DNA of 48,510 nucleotides from Clostridia bacterium (GCA_007123515.1 SKKY01000038.1:1-48510); one strand, 5' to 3'. Numbered from the stretch's first letter, positions 1 to 8,105 are shown. The notes: generated from the letters alone by a model not told the origin. Numbers and translations are program-made.

Positions 1-21
1 AGGATCAAACTCTCCATTAAT
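1..21 (-). rRNA. 5' end of 16S rRNA gene (runs off the left edge)
   Basis: Read on the minus strand, the first bases give GGAGAGTTTGATCCT, the universal 5' motif of bacterial 16S rRNA. The rest of the gene lies outside the window. The exact mature 5' end is estimated by analogy with other Firmicutes. Three tandem promoters upstream support an intact rrn operon. Confidence 0.9.
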
Positions 22-96
22 ATCCTGTTCAAGCTAATAGCTTGCGTTTTACAAATTTGGTGCTTTTTATAACTCTTTCTTTTCGTTTCTTTGCAG

Positions 97-117
97 CTGT
101 TTAATTTTCAATGTGCC
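97..117 (-). promoter_or_regulatory. boxA-like antitermination element in the rrn leader
   Basis: On the minus strand the leader carries GGCACATTGAAAATTAAAC, similar to the boxA-like TTTGAAAACTAAA stretch seen in Firmicute rrn leaders, which binds NusB/S10. It lies between the last promoter and the 16S start, as expected. The assignment is by resemblance only. Confidence 0.45.
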
Positions 118-144
118 TTGTCACTGTGCTCAGCAACGTTCTAT

Positions 145-173
145 ATATTAACAAGTAACTTTGTTGCTGTCAA
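145..173 (-). promoter_or_regulatory. rrn promoter, 16S-proximal (TTGACA-17-TAATAT)
   Basis: The -35 TTGACA is at 168-173 and the -10 TAATAT at 145-150 on the minus strand, with a 17-bp spacer. It is the best -35 match of three tandem promoters. Transcription should start near 138, leaving a leader of about 115 nt before 16S. Confidence 0.8.
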
Positions 174-200
174 TACCTTTGTGCACTTTTTTTACTATAT

Positions 201-229
201 ATTATGTGATTGCACAGAACCGTTCGCAA
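201..229 (-). promoter_or_regulatory. rrn promoter, middle (TTGCGA-17-CATAAT)
   Basis: The -35 TTGCGA is at 224-229 and the -10 CATAAT at 201-206 on the minus strand, with a 17-bp spacer. It is the weakest of the three tandem promoters. Confidence 0.55.
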
Positions 230-245
230 ATTTAGTGACTTCATA

Positions 246-274
246 AATATAGCATACTCTTTAATTCGGTGCAA
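246..274 (-). promoter_or_regulatory. rrn promoter, distal (TTGCAC-17-TATATT, extended -10)
   Basis: The -35 TTGCAC is at 269-274 and the -10 TATATT at 246-251 on the minus strand, with a 17-bp spacer and a TG dinucleotide one base before the -10. It starts just after the pgcA stop, and no terminator hairpin was seen between pgcA and this site. Confidence 0.7.
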
Positions 275-308
275 TCACTTTTGAAGCTTTTTTTATCGTT
301 TTGCCACC

Positions 309-2018
309 CTATTTTATAGTGTCTGTCACACGGAAAAATTCGTTTTTAAATGCCTGTAATTTTTCTTCGGCATCTTTCTGATCTTCTCCGATTACCGAGA
401 AGTAGTACTTAATTTTCGGTTCCGTTCCCGAGGGTCTGACCGCCACCCATGAACCATCTTCCAGATAGAACTTAAGAACATTAGATGAAGGAAGATCAAT
501 CGGGGTATGTTGATCAGTGGCCACATCAAGTTCCGTTGAGCCCATAAAGTCCTGCACCTTAATGACCGGAAGATCACTTTGGGCAAGGAAATCATCGCGT
601 AAAAAGGTCATAATCTGCTGCATCTTTTCAAAGCCGGCTAAGCCTTCATAGGTTTCTGATACATTTTCCTCAAAGTAGTAGCCATAGGTTGCATAGATCT
701 CAGAAAGACGGTCTATCAGGGTTTTATTCTCTTTTTTAAGCAGCTCGGCAATCTGTGACAGCAGTAAAATCGCCTGCACGGCATCTTTATCGCGGACAAA
801 GAGCCTTGGCATGTACCCATAGCTTTCCTCGTAACCAAAAAGATAGACCTTGCCTTCTTTTTCAAGTTTCTTAGCTAGTTCGGCAATGTATTTAAAGCCG
901 GTTAAGACTTCGTAGCAAGGAATCCCTTTTTCCTGCGCAATTTTTGCACTCAGATCAGCAGTGACTACCGTCTTTACGATATAGCCTTCTTTAGGTACCG
1001 GAAGCTGGTTTAGCAGATAGTCAACCATAATGATGCCCATCTGGTTTCCGGTTAAGACCACATACTCGCCCTGATGCAGCACCTGGGTACCGATCCTGTC
1101 GCCATCGGGGTCGGTGGCAATCAACAGATCCGGGTTGGTATCTTTTGCTTTTTCCAACAACATGGCAAAACTTCCAGGATCTTCGGGATTAGGATATTCT
1201 AGGTCGGGGAATTCTGAATTAGGCTGACTTTGTTCTTCAAGCACTCCATAATTAACAAACTGATGGTTTTTCATCGCCTTGGCAACCGCTTTCTCCGCTG
1301 TACCATAAAACGCAGAAAACAACACGGAGATGTCCTTTGGTCCTTCCTGCATATAGTCAAGAGCCTGTAATTCGCTGTAATACTTATCATAGACTTCATC
1401 ATAGACCATAACGATCATTTCTTTTTCCACATAGGATTCAAAGGACTCCGTACTGATATCTAGGTAATCATTAATGCTGTTAACCTCATTAATGATCTGT
1501 GCGGCCTTTTCCTCGGTGACCTGTGCGCCATCATCCCAGTAGACCTTGTACCCGTTATAGTTTTTGGGGTTGTGACTGGCCGTAATCATGACGCCTCCGG
1601 TACAATCCAGGGCTCTGACCGCATAGGATAAGATGGGGGTTGGCGTGACCTCGGTAAAAAGATAGGTCTTAATCCCGTTGGCCGCAAAAATTTTAGCCGA
1701 CTCTCTGGAAAAAAGATCTGACTTTCTTCTAGGATCAAAAGCGATCACCGCTTTTCTTTCTCCTTCTCCATACTTATTAATCGCCTGGGCAAAACCCTGA
1801 GCGGCTCTTCTTATGGTATAAATGTTCATTCGATTGGTTCCGGCTCCTAAAATACCCCGTAAACCAGCGGTACCAAAAGCAATTGTCTGATAAAATCCCT
1901 CTTTTATTTGATCCGGATCATTTTGGATGGCGCGCAATTCTTCTGTGATCTCGGTATCTTCATGTTTTTTTTCCAGCCATTTTTGATAAATGTCCATATA
2001 GTTTTCATTATTACTCAT
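309..2018 (-). CDS. pgcA: Phosphoglucomutase / phosphomannomutase (alpha-D-phosphohexomutase)
   Basis: Interconverts hexose 1-phosphate and 6-phosphate through a phosphoserine in the cytoplasm, feeding UDP-glucose and cell-envelope sugar synthesis. All signatures of the superfamily are present: the catalytic-serine loop TASHNP (about 146-151), the Mg-binding DPDGDR loop near residue 300 and the phosphate-binding RPSGTEPK loop near 528. The length of 569 aa fits the long PgcA-type enzymes of Firmicutes rather than the shorter GlmM (about 450 aa). The ATG follows AGGAGG at good spacing. It lies 44 bp downstream of pxpC in the same direction and directly upstream of the rrn promoters, so it may be the last gene of the pxp transcript. 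Sugar specificity cannot be told from sequence alone. Confidence 0.93.
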   Translation of the reverse strand: MSNNENYMDIYQKWLEKKHEDTEITEELRAIQNDPDQIKEGFYQTIAFGTAGLRGILGAGTNRMNIYTIRRAAQGFAQAINKYGEGERKAVIAFDPRRKSDLFSRESAKIFAANGIKTYLFTEVTPTPILSYAVRALDCTGGVMITASHNPKNYNGYKVYWDDGAQVTEEKAAQIINEVNSINDYLDISTESFESYVEKEMIVMVYDEVYDKYYSELQALDYMQEGPKDISVLFSAFYGTAEKAVAKAMKNHQFVNYGVLEEQSQPNSEFPDLEYPNPEDPGSFAMLLEKAKDTNPDLLIATDPDGDRIGTQVLHQGEYVVLTGNQMGIIMVDYLLNQLPVPKEGYIVKTVVTADLSAKIAQEKGIPCYEVLTGFKYIAELAKKLEKEGKVYLFGYEESYGYMPRLFVRDKDAVQAILLLSQIAELLKKENKTLIDRLSEIYATYGYYFEENVSETYEGLAGFEKMQQIMTFLRDDFLAQSDLPVIKVQDFMGSTELDVATDQHTPIDLPSSNVLKFYLEDGSWVAVRPSGTEPKIKYYFSVIGEDQKDAEEKLQAFKNEFFRVTDTIK

Positions 2019-2062
2019 ACAAATCCCCCCTCCTCGTTTCTCTTTTTAATACACGAAAAGCT

Positions 2063-3004
2063 TTATTCATAAACGCTAAAGGCTTTGTTGATTTGGTTCA
2101 TCCGTTGCCTGTAGAGGTTTTGTGCTTCCCGTAATGAGACTTCTTTAAAGGTCAGCGTCTTACCCGGAAGGCTTTGGGCCAGCACGGAGAGATCGGCTGA
2201 AATCACCCGGCCTATCTGGGTATAGCCGCCAACAGTCTGACGATCGGCCATCATAATGATCGGTTGGCCGTGACCGGGAACCTGTATCGCTCCAAAGGTA
2301 ATGGCCGAAGAGATCATATCCGCTCCTTCGCGGTGGCTAATCAGCGGACCGGACAGACGATAGCCCATTCTGTCAGACTGGTTACTGATGTCATAAGGTT
2401 CACTTAGGAACGTATGGATACCCTCACCGGTAAAGGCTTCGTCTTCTCTAAAGAGGATCACCCGGATCTCAGTCTGCCCGTAACCGGGAAGGACAGAGGC
2501 ATCAAAACGTTTAAAGGCGGTCTCTTTTGGTTCGATGACTATCGAATCACCTTTTTCAAGCTTGCGACCATCTAGTCCTCCGAAATTACCCCGGGTATAG
2601 GTGGCGTAGCTGCCCATCACGTTATCGGCCTTCATGGTACCACTAAAAGCCAGATAGGCTCTGGCACCGGTGCGCAGACCGGTAAACCGCAGCCGGCTTC
2701 CCGTTTGTATCTTAACGGTTTGATACATCGGAACCGGCATTCCGTCCACTTGCGGACCTAAATCTCCTCCGGTTATCGCGATGGTCAGATCCTCGTGCAC
2801 TTCCAGTTCAAGTCCCATAACGGTCACTTCTATCACAGGCGCTTCTTTAGGATTGCCTGCTAAAAGAGAGGCAATCATCGCTGCTTCTTTGTCCATGGCT
2901 CCGGACTCAGGGACCCCAAAAGCCTGATAGCCTTTTCGTCCACCATCCTGAATCAGCGAAAAAAATCCGGGATGACTCACAGTCAAACTGGCTTGTGTTT
3001 TCAT
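2063..3004 (-). CDS. pxpC: 5-oxoprolinase subunit C (KipA/YbgK family)
   Basis: PxpC works with PxpA and PxpB in the ATP-dependent opening of 5-oxo-L-proline to L-glutamate. The protein carries the biotin-dependent-carboxyltransferase-like KipA fold, with the family motifs SLIQDGGRKGYQAFGVPESG near the N-terminus, a SDRMGYRL stretch mid-protein and ADRQTVGGYTQIGRV near residue 260. The length of 313 aa matches the family. The ATG follows GGGAGG and overlaps the pxpB stop by 4 bp, so translation is coupled. In Bacillus subtilis the homologue KipA pairs with KipI, an inhibitor of the kinase KinA. Adjacency of all three subunits here favours the metabolic role. Confidence 0.92.
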   Translation of the reverse strand: MKTQASLTVSHPGFFSLIQDGGRKGYQAFGVPESGAMDKEAAMIASLLAGNPKEAPVIEVTVMGLELEVHEDLTIAITGGDLGPQVDGMPVPMYQTVKIQTGSRLRFTGLRTGARAYLAFSGTMKADNVMGSYATYTRGNFGGLDGRKLEKGDSIVIEPKETAFKRFDASVLPGYGQTEIRVILFREDEAFTGEGIHTFLSEPYDISNQSDRMGYRLSGPLISHREGADMISSAITFGAIQVPGHGQPIIMMADRQTVGGYTQIGRVISADLSVLAQSLPGKTLTFKEVSLREAQNLYRQRMNQINKAFSVYE

Positions 3005-3690
3005 AGGGTACCTCCCATTTCGAGATATTCCTTTTCGCTTATCGGATAAAAGGCAATGTAGTCTCCGGCCTTAAGCAAAATCTCCGGGCTGCGATCTCTG
3101 TCAAAAAGCTTAAGCGGTGTACGCCCAATGATCTGCCAGCCCCCGGGGCTTTCGATCGGATAGATACCCGTCTGGTTTCCGGCAATGCCCACCGAACCAG
3201 CCCATATTTTTTCCCTTGGTGTCTCCAGCCTTGGGGTAGCAATTTTTTGATCCATCCCGCCTAAATAGGGAAAGCCCGGCGTAAAGCCAAGCATATAGAT
3301 CAGGTAGTTTTCTGAGGTGTGGATGGTTACCACCTCTTCTTCCGATAGTCCATTATATTTGGCGACCGTCGCTAGATCCGGACCAAACTCTCCACCATAG
3401 ACCACCGGAATCTTTACGGTTTGTGCCTCCGGAATCTCAATCGAGGTTAGCTGCCTACGAATTTCATAGAGCTGATCAAGCATTTCCTCGTAGTAACATT
3501 CCTGCTGATCATAGATAATGGTCAGTTGTGTATAGCTTGGAATGGCTTCAATCATGCCTTTGATTCCGTTTTTTTCAATGGCAAAAAGAAACCGGCGGAT
3601 TGCCTGATTCGTCTCTTCATTGATCGCAGTTCCAAAGGTAATAATCACGGCATCATCACCTCGGGGACGAAAGCCAATGGTCTCTTTCAT
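3001..3690 (-). CDS. pxpB: 5-oxoprolinase subunit B (KipI/YbgJ family)
   Basis: Second subunit of the prokaryotic 5-oxoprolinase, belonging to the cyclophilin-like KipI family. Characteristic segments are visible: GFTPGFPYLGG near residue 137 and TGIYPIESPGGWQIIGRTP near 175. The length of 229 aa is typical. It starts with ATG in a TAATG overlap with the pxpA stop and overlaps pxpC by 4 bp, the usual gene order for this enzyme. The nearest AGGAGG is 13 or more bases away, so initiation probably depends on coupling to pxpA. Confidence 0.92.
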   Translation of the reverse strand: MKETIGFRPRGDDAVIITFGTAINEETNQAIRRFLFAIEKNGIKGMIEAIPSYTQLTIIYDQQECYYEEMLDQLYEIRRQLTSIEIPEAQTVKIPVVYGGEFGPDLATVAKYNGLSEEEVVTIHTSENYLIYMLGFTPGFPYLGGMDQKIATPRLETPREKIWAGSVGIAGNQTGIYPIESPGGWQIIGRTPLKLFDRDRSPEILLKAGDYIAFYPISEKEYLEMGGTL

Positions 3691-4466
3691 TATGATAAGG
3701 TTCCCTCCTGACTGATCGCCGCAATCCGAATCTTTTTTTGCTCCAGCATCTGATTGATTTTTTCAGCAAATAATACGGCTTGTATATTGTCTCCGTGCAG
3801 GCAGACGGTCTGCAGTTCTATTGGAATTTCTTTTCCCGTGATGGCGCTCACGCTCTTTTTTTCCACAAACTGCTCAACCCGGGCCATCGCCAGTTCCTCA
3901 TCATGAATCATGGCTCCCGGCTTACTTCTGGCCACAAGCGACCCGTCTTCTTCATAGGCCCTGTCGGCAAATACTTCTCCGGCGGTTTGTAGCCCGGCAT
4001 CTTTGGCTGCCGTAATGGCTTTTGAACCAGCCAGTGCCACAAAGATTAGCTCAGGATTATAGTCATAGACGGTCTTAGCTAAGGCATAGGCCAGCTCATA
4101 ATCTTTTGCCGCCATATTGTATAGAGCTCCATGAGGCTTTACATGGTTAAGCCTTCCTCCGCTGACTCTGACAAAGGCATCAAGGGCGCCAATCTGATAG
4201 AGCATATCGTTTCTTACTTCTTCCAGACTTAGCTGCATATTTCTTCTGCCAAAACCCCGCAGATCAGGATAGCCCGGATGAGCTCCGATTGCTACCTTTT
4301 TGGCAACAGCCATCTCTACGGTTTTAGCCATGACCATCGGGTCACCGGCATGAAAACCACAGGCAATGTTAACGGAGCTGACATACTTAAGAATCTCTTC
4401 ATCCCGTCCGATCAGATAGGATCCGAAACTTTCTCCAAGGTCACAGTTTAAATCAATCTGTTTCAA
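3690..4466 (-). CDS. pxpA: 5-oxoprolinase subunit A (LamB/YcsF family)
   Basis: PxpA is the LamB/YcsF-family subunit of 5-oxoprolinase. Family signatures are complete: DLNCDLGES at the N-terminus, ACGFHAGDP, AHPGYPD and KPHGALYN. The start chosen is a TTG seven bases after GGAGG, giving a protein that begins MKQIDLNCDLGES (258 aa), as in homologues. An ATG two codons upstream (ending at 4470) lies one base from GGAGG and is too close. A further in-frame TTG at 4511 would overlap the DUF4392 gene and has no ribosome site. It is part of a tight five-gene operon with pxpB and pxpC downstream. Confidence 0.92.
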   Translation of the reverse strand: MKQIDLNCDLGESFGSYLIGRDEEILKYVSSVNIACGFHAGDPMVMAKTVEMAVAKKVAIGAHPGYPDLRGFGRRNMQLSLEEVRNDMLYQIGALDAFVRVSGGRLNHVKPHGALYNMAAKDYELAYALAKTVYDYNPELIFVALAGSKAITAAKDAGLQTAGEVFADRAYEEDGSLVARSKPGAMIHDEELAMARVEQFVEKKSVSAITGKEIPIELQTVCLHGDNIQAVLFAEKINQMLEQKKIRIAAISQEGTLS

Positions 4467-4486
4467 GCTCATTCCTCCATGCTGAA

Positions 4487-5359
4487 TTATTTTATAACGA
4501 CGTTTCCGCAAATCTCGTTCATGGCCTTTACGACACTTAGGTTCTTTTCCAATGATAATCCATCAACGGTGGCTACTTGTTCTCTAGTACATCCGTCCAC
4601 CGAACCTTTAGCCACAATTGCCTCTAACAGACATAATTCCATCTCTGCATTATACATTACAAAATTTTTGGTGATCACCGATAATCCGGCGGCAATGCCA
4701 TGCCCACCCCAATTAGAGACTCCGGTTAACAGCAGGTTATCTGCGGCCACCTCTGCGGCAATCTGATCGCCGTGGGCAACATGCTCTTTAATCTTGTCCT
4801 TTATTTTCCCCATACCCAGCTCATTGCCTCCGTCTCCGATGGCGGTGGTTCTGATTTTTCTTTTCTGAGCCTCAATCATCAAGATGTCGGTGTCCGGAAT
4901 CAGATCGGTCAGTTTCTCGGCTCTCATCGAATGAAAATGACCATTGGCTGCTTTTCCGGGTCTTTCTATTGCCAAAAAATGATCGGGCATAAAACGTTCA
5001 AAGAGATCGAGACAGAACTCTTGCGCACCCTCGTAGGGCACACAAACAATTTCTGCTGATAAGCCGAGGATGTTTTTTCCTTCAATTAGCAAATCATAAG
5101 AAAACCGGTCGGTGACCAGCTGCACTTCTTTTCCTTGACGCTCAAGCGCCCAGGCTATGCTTAAGGCACCCAATGGCCCGTCGGTTTCGCCGATGTTCGC
5201 AGAACGAATCACAAATCCGGTCAGGATCATAATCTTTGAACTGTTAGTAAGATCGGTTAAAGCTTGTTCGAATTGTCCTTCTAGTTGAATCTTTCCGATA
5301 CCCCGGTTCCCGGCATCTTCAGAAAAAAGAACTTCTATCTGCTGTAAAGAGGTTAGCAT
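4487..5359 (-). CDS. DUF4392 protein, D-glutamate cyclase C-terminal-domain family
   Basis: This 290-aa protein matches the DUF4392 family, which forms the C-terminal half of the mammalian mitochondrial D-glutamate cyclase (DGLUCY). That enzyme converts D-glutamate to 5-oxo-D-proline. Visible landmarks are a GxxD-type loop in NIGETDGPLGALSIAWAL, the AIERPGKA segment, the glycine-rich AIGDGGNELGMGKI and SNWGGHGIAAGL. Its stop is 21 bp from the pxpA start, and its start overlaps the DUF1445 gene by 7 bp. The two halves of the eukaryotic enzyme are thus separate but co-translated neighbours. The family call rests on recall of these motifs. Catalysis is inferred from family and context. Confidence 0.8.
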   Translation of the reverse strand: MLTSLQQIEVLFSEDAGNRGIGKIQLEGQFEQALTDLTNSSKIMILTGFVIRSANIGETDGPLGALSIAWALERQGKEVQLVTDRFSYDLLIEGKNILGLSAEIVCVPYEGAQEFCLDLFERFMPDHFLAIERPGKAANGHFHSMRAEKLTDLIPDTDILMIEAQKRKIRTTAIGDGGNELGMGKIKDKIKEHVAHGDQIAAEVAADNLLLTGVSNWGGHGIAAGLSVITKNFVMYNAEMELCLLEAIVAKGSVDGCTREQVATVDGLSLEKNLSVVKAMNEICGNVVIK

Positions 5360-6138
5360 CGGATCATCAACTCCTTATCAAGAATATCACCGATCATCAT
5401 ATAGCCGGGTGCGTGGGTAATCACAAAAGACGGTTTTACCTTCATAATGGCTGCCTGAGGGGTAACACCGCAGGCCCAAAAGACAGGAACTTCTCCATCT
5501 TTGATGGTTACCGCATCTCCGAAATCGGGATTATTAATATCAGTAATCCCGATTTCCTTTGGGTCGCCAATATGAACCGGTGCTCCGTGAACCTGAGGCA
5601 GCATCCCGGTTATTTTTACTGCCAAATCCACCTGATCTGCAGGAATCGGTCTCATGCTGACTACCATCGGTCCGGAAAACATACCTCCGGGTATTGTTTC
5701 AATATTGGTGATATACATCGGTACATTCACATTCTCTTCGATATGGCGAATCGGGACGCCGGCCTCTGTCAGTGCATTTTCAAAGCTAAAACTGCAGCCA
5801 ATTAAAAAGGCGACCAGATCATCCCTCCAGTAGTCTTTGATATTGAGCACTTCCTTTTCCAGTACTCCGTCTCTGTAAATTCTGTATCGCGGGATGTCGG
5901 TTCTGACATCACCGTCCTTAGCAAACAGCACGGTCTGAAAGCTGCCTGGATCGGTTACATCAAGAACCGGGCAAGGTTTGGGGTTACGCTGGCAAAAAAG
6001 AAAAAAGTCAAGCGCGTACTCCTTTGGTAAAATGACCAGATTGGCCTGGGTATAGCCTGGTGCCAATCCCGGTGTCGGAGCCGTCCAGTCTTCCTTTCTG
6101 ATCGCCATTCTTGCTTCATATCCGGTTTGTAGTATCAT
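5353..6138 (-). CDS. DUF1445 putative hydro-lyase (YcsI family), D-glutamate cyclase N-terminal-domain family
   Basis: The 261-aa protein has the length and motifs of the DUF1445/YcsI family, including GLAPGYTQANLVILP near residue 24, FLIGCSFSFE, SMRPIPADQV and WACGVTPQAA. YcsI of Bacillus subtilis sits in the ycsF-kipI-kipA region, and in animals the domain is fused to DUF4392 in D-glutamate cyclase. Here it is the first gene of the pxp operon. The ATG follows AAGGAGAG with 7-bp spacing, and a possible promoter lies about 50 bp upstream. The likely role is glutamate/5-oxoproline interconversion. This is an inference, since the bacterial family has no firmly assigned reaction that I know. Confidence 0.85.
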   Translation of the reverse strand: MILQTGYEARMAIRKEDWTAPTPGLAPGYTQANLVILPKEYALDFFLFCQRNPKPCPVLDVTDPGSFQTVLFAKDGDVRTDIPRYRIYRDGVLEKEVLNIKDYWRDDLVAFLIGCSFSFENALTEAGVPIRHIEENVNVPMYITNIETIPGGMFSGPMVVSMRPIPADQVDLAVKITGMLPQVHGAPVHIGDPKEIGITDINNPDFGDAVTIKDGEVPVFWACGVTPQAAIMKVKPSFVITHAPGYMMIGDILDKELMIRC

Positions 6139-6186
6139 TCTATGTCTCTCCTTTTTTCTTACCTCATTTAACGAATCTTATAAATA

Positions 6187-6215
6187 ATCATACCATATTC
6201 CGAGGCCTCTTAGAA
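6187..6215 (-). promoter_or_regulatory. Candidate promoter of the DUF1445-pxp operon
   Basis: On the minus strand an extended -10, TGG followed by TATGAT (6187-6192), is preceded at 17 bp by a weak -35, TTCTAA (6210-6215). The same TGGTATGATTAT stretch recurs upstream of the ZIP transporter gene (about 14769-14780), suggesting a real -10 type. The weak -35 keeps confidence low. Confidence 0.4.
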
Positions 6216-6216
6216 C

Positions 6217-6242
6217 AAAAAAAGAAGCCCTGCGGGCTTCTT
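6217..6242 (-). terminator. Rho-independent terminator after the small basic-protein gene
   Basis: A perfect stem GAAGCCC/GGGCTTC (6224-6230 with 6234-6240) with a 3-nt loop is followed on the minus strand by seven T residues. It ends the transcript of the small gene at 6249-6419 just before the pxp promoter. Confidence 0.85.
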
Positions 6243-6248
6243 GGTCTT

Positions 6249-6419
6249 TTACTTGCCTGAGGCCTGATTGTCTGGCCGGAAGGTAAGGTGTTTTCTTATG
6301 TATGAATAGACTTTTTCTGTTCGGGATCTTTTTTTGTAGGCATACGAGTTGCTTTTAAAGAGCTTGTACAACAGATCCTTTTCCTCTGATGTGACCTCGT
6401 GAAACACGGGCTTTTCCAT
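6249..6419 (-). CDS. Small basic protein of unknown function
   Basis: Unrecognised. From the ATG at 6419 the product is 56 aa, beginning MEKPVFHEVTSEEKDLLYKL, rich in Lys, Arg and Tyr, with no signal peptide or membrane segment. A GGAGGT lies 11 bases before this ATG. The same frame is open to a start at 6491 (80 aa), adding an Arg-rich leader but lacking a good ribosome site. The gene is followed immediately by a strong terminator, which supports it being transcribed. It lies 106 bp downstream of the SGNH hydrolase and may share its message. Confidence 0.5.
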   Translation of the reverse strand: MEKPVFHEVTSEEKDLLYKLFKSNSYAYKKRSRTEKVYSYIRKHLTFRPDNQASGK

Positions 6420-6525
6420 AGTCGTTACCAACCTCCGTCGATGTCTTTTTCCGAACTGGTTCACTGGTTTTTCTGCTGTTAAGGATACCATACCTTTTCT
6501 TTGGCTGACAACACAATCCGTATGG

Positions 6526-7104
6526 TCAAATAGTCACAAATGCGGGATCCGAAAGAAGCGTCTCTGCAAAAAACTGATGACCTTCCTCTGTCAGATGGAT
6601 GCCGTCAAGATACAGGGCCTCCCTGGTTTTTTGATCAAGGTCCATAAAGCCTGAAAAGAGATTAACCACTTTTCCGGGAAAACGCAACGACAGGCTCTCG
6701 GCCATCTGCATAAGACCGAGGTTGCACTGCATATAGTCGGCGGTGGCATCCCAGCTTCTTTCGGCCATCCAGCCGATAGCCGGTGGCGGAATAATCAGGC
6801 AGCTTTGTGGCTGATTATCTGCTATGGTTTCAAAAAGACTCTCTGTATCGGCTGCTACCTGAGCAGGCACTCTGCCTGAGAGCAGATCATTCGTGCCGGC
6901 CATAAAGGTACAGGCATCTTTTTTTGTCTGCAAAAGATCGTGCTCCATGCGCAGCCTCATCCCTAAAAGGCTGTCTCCATTTTGCCCCCGGTTAATGATC
7001 ATCCATCGTTTTTTGCGGGCAATCACCTGATGCCAGACATTAGGCGGCCTTACGCCATAGCCATAGGTCAGACTGTCTCCAAAACAAAGCAGTAGCTTAC
7101 TCAT
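6526..7104 (-). CDS. SGNH/GDSL-family hydrolase
   Basis: A 192-aa serine hydrolase of the SGNH superfamily, probably an esterase, lipase or acetylesterase acting in the cytoplasm (no signal peptide). The block I motif FGDSLTYG gives the nucleophile Ser11. The block III GTND is at 70-73, and DGIHL supplies Asp167 and His170 of the triad. The chosen ATG has GGAG eight bases upstream. An ATG six codons earlier lacks a ribosome site. The substrate cannot be predicted. The closest general type is the TesA/arylesterase-like group. It is divergent from the lipid-kinase gene. Confidence 0.88.
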   Translation of the reverse strand: MSKLLLCFGDSLTYGYGVRPPNVWHQVIARKKRWMIINRGQNGDSLLGMRLRMEHDLLQTKKDACTFMAGTNDLLSGRVPAQVAADTESLFETIADNQPQSCLIIPPPAIGWMAERSWDATADYMQCNLGLMQMAESLSLRFPGKVVNLFSGFMDLDQKTREALYLDGIHLTEEGHQFFAETLLSDPAFVTI

Positions 7105-7146
7105 CCCGTTCACTCCAAACATTTATTTTTTCTTTTAAAAAGCGGA

Positions 7147-7174
7147 TTGTTAAGATGGTGATCTCTAGTATAAT
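7147..7174 (+). promoter_or_regulatory. Sigma-A promoter of the lipid kinase gene
   Basis: A TTGTTA (7147-7152) and a consensus TATAAT (7169-7174) are separated by 16 bp. The gene starts 32 bp downstream with AAAGGA as ribosome site. Confidence 0.7.
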
Positions 7175-7205
7175 AGAGGAAAATCATACATAAAGGATTT
7201 GACTA

Positions 7206-8102
7206 ATGAAAACCATTAAAATTATCTATAACCCTTCAGCAGGGCAGCAGGTTCAGCAGGAAAAAATTTTTGTGATCGCCCAAAGACTGCTTGAGAGCAT
7301 TGAATGCCGGATCTCCTTGTTTGCCACAAAAAAAAAGTGCGATGCTTACGAAGAGACCAAAAAAGCCTGTACTGATCACTATGATCTTTTGATTGCTTGT
7401 GGCGGTGATGGTACGGTAAATGAGGTTGTTAACGGAATGATGGATTCCGGACACCCTATCCCGCTGGCGATCTTAGCCGCCGGCAGCGTTAATGATTTTT
7501 CCGAGCATCTTAAACTGCCTACTGATATTACAAAGTTTCTCGATATGATTTTAGAGCATAAGACACAAAAGGTGGACGTTGGTAAAATGAACGAGACCTA
7601 TTTTATCAACATCGTTGGCGGAGGAGCTTTTACCAATATTGCCCATGAAGTCCCCAGTGATACCAAAACCATTCTCGGAAGGTTTGCCTACTATCTGCAG
7701 GGAGCTTTTGAGCTACCCTACCAGATTGACAGGTCTTTTCCCCTGCTCGTAACGGTTAATGACCAGGAACCCTTTGCCGTTGATGCCTTTGTATTTCTGG
7801 TGTCTAACAGCCCAAGTGTGGGTGGTTTTAAATCCATGGTGGCCCAGGCTGATGTCTCCGATGGCTCACTTGATCTTTTGATCATTAAAAAGAGTTCGAA
7901 AAAAGATCTGCTTGAGACCTTTTCCAAGATTATTACCGGTCAGCCATCGAAAAGCGGCACGATGATGTATTATAAAGTGTCGTCGCTGACAATTGAGAGC
8001 CAAGGCAGCGAAATTGAACTAGACATTGACGGGGAGCGGGGCCAACATACACCGGCTGTCATTTCTGTGTTGCCCGGTGCCATTGAACTGCTGATCCCCT
8101 GA
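7206..8102 (+). CDS. Diacylglycerol kinase family lipid kinase (YegS/BmrU/DgkB-like)
   Basis: A 298-aa member of the diacylglycerol kinase catalytic family, which phosphorylates lipid hydroxyls with ATP at the membrane surface. The nucleotide-binding motif GGDGTVNEVVNG begins at residue 66, and the N-terminal strand KIIYNPSAG is typical. The C-terminal beta-sandwich contains the SNSPSVGGF and SDGSLDLLI segments of the family. The ATG lies eight bases after AAAGGA with its own promoter. It converges on the ABC transporter gene with only 3 bp between stop codons, and no terminator hairpin is visible. Whether the substrate is diacylglycerol, as for DgkB, or another lipid is open. Confidence 0.9.
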   Translation: MKTIKIIYNPSAGQQVQQEKIFVIAQRLLESIECRISLFATKKKCDAYEETKKACTDHYDLLIACGGDGTVNEVVNGMMDSGHPIPLAILAAGSVNDFSEHLKLPTDITKFLDMILEHKTQKVDVGKMNETYFINIVGGGAFTNIAHEVPSDTKTILGRFAYYLQGAFELPYQIDRSFPLLVTVNDQEPFAVDAFVFLVSNSPSVGGFKSMVAQADVSDGSLDLLIIKKSSKKDLLETFSKIITGQPSKSGTMMYYKVSSLTIESQGSEIELDIDGERGQHTPAVISVLPGAIELLIP

Positions 8103-8105
8103 GAC

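Noticed and set aside
120..239. BusR-type operator made of GTCACT (120-125) and AGTGAC (234-239) in the rrn promoter region
   Set aside because: The half-sites are in the wrong order and more than 100 bp apart, unlike the AGTGAC-22-GTCACT arrangement known for BusR.
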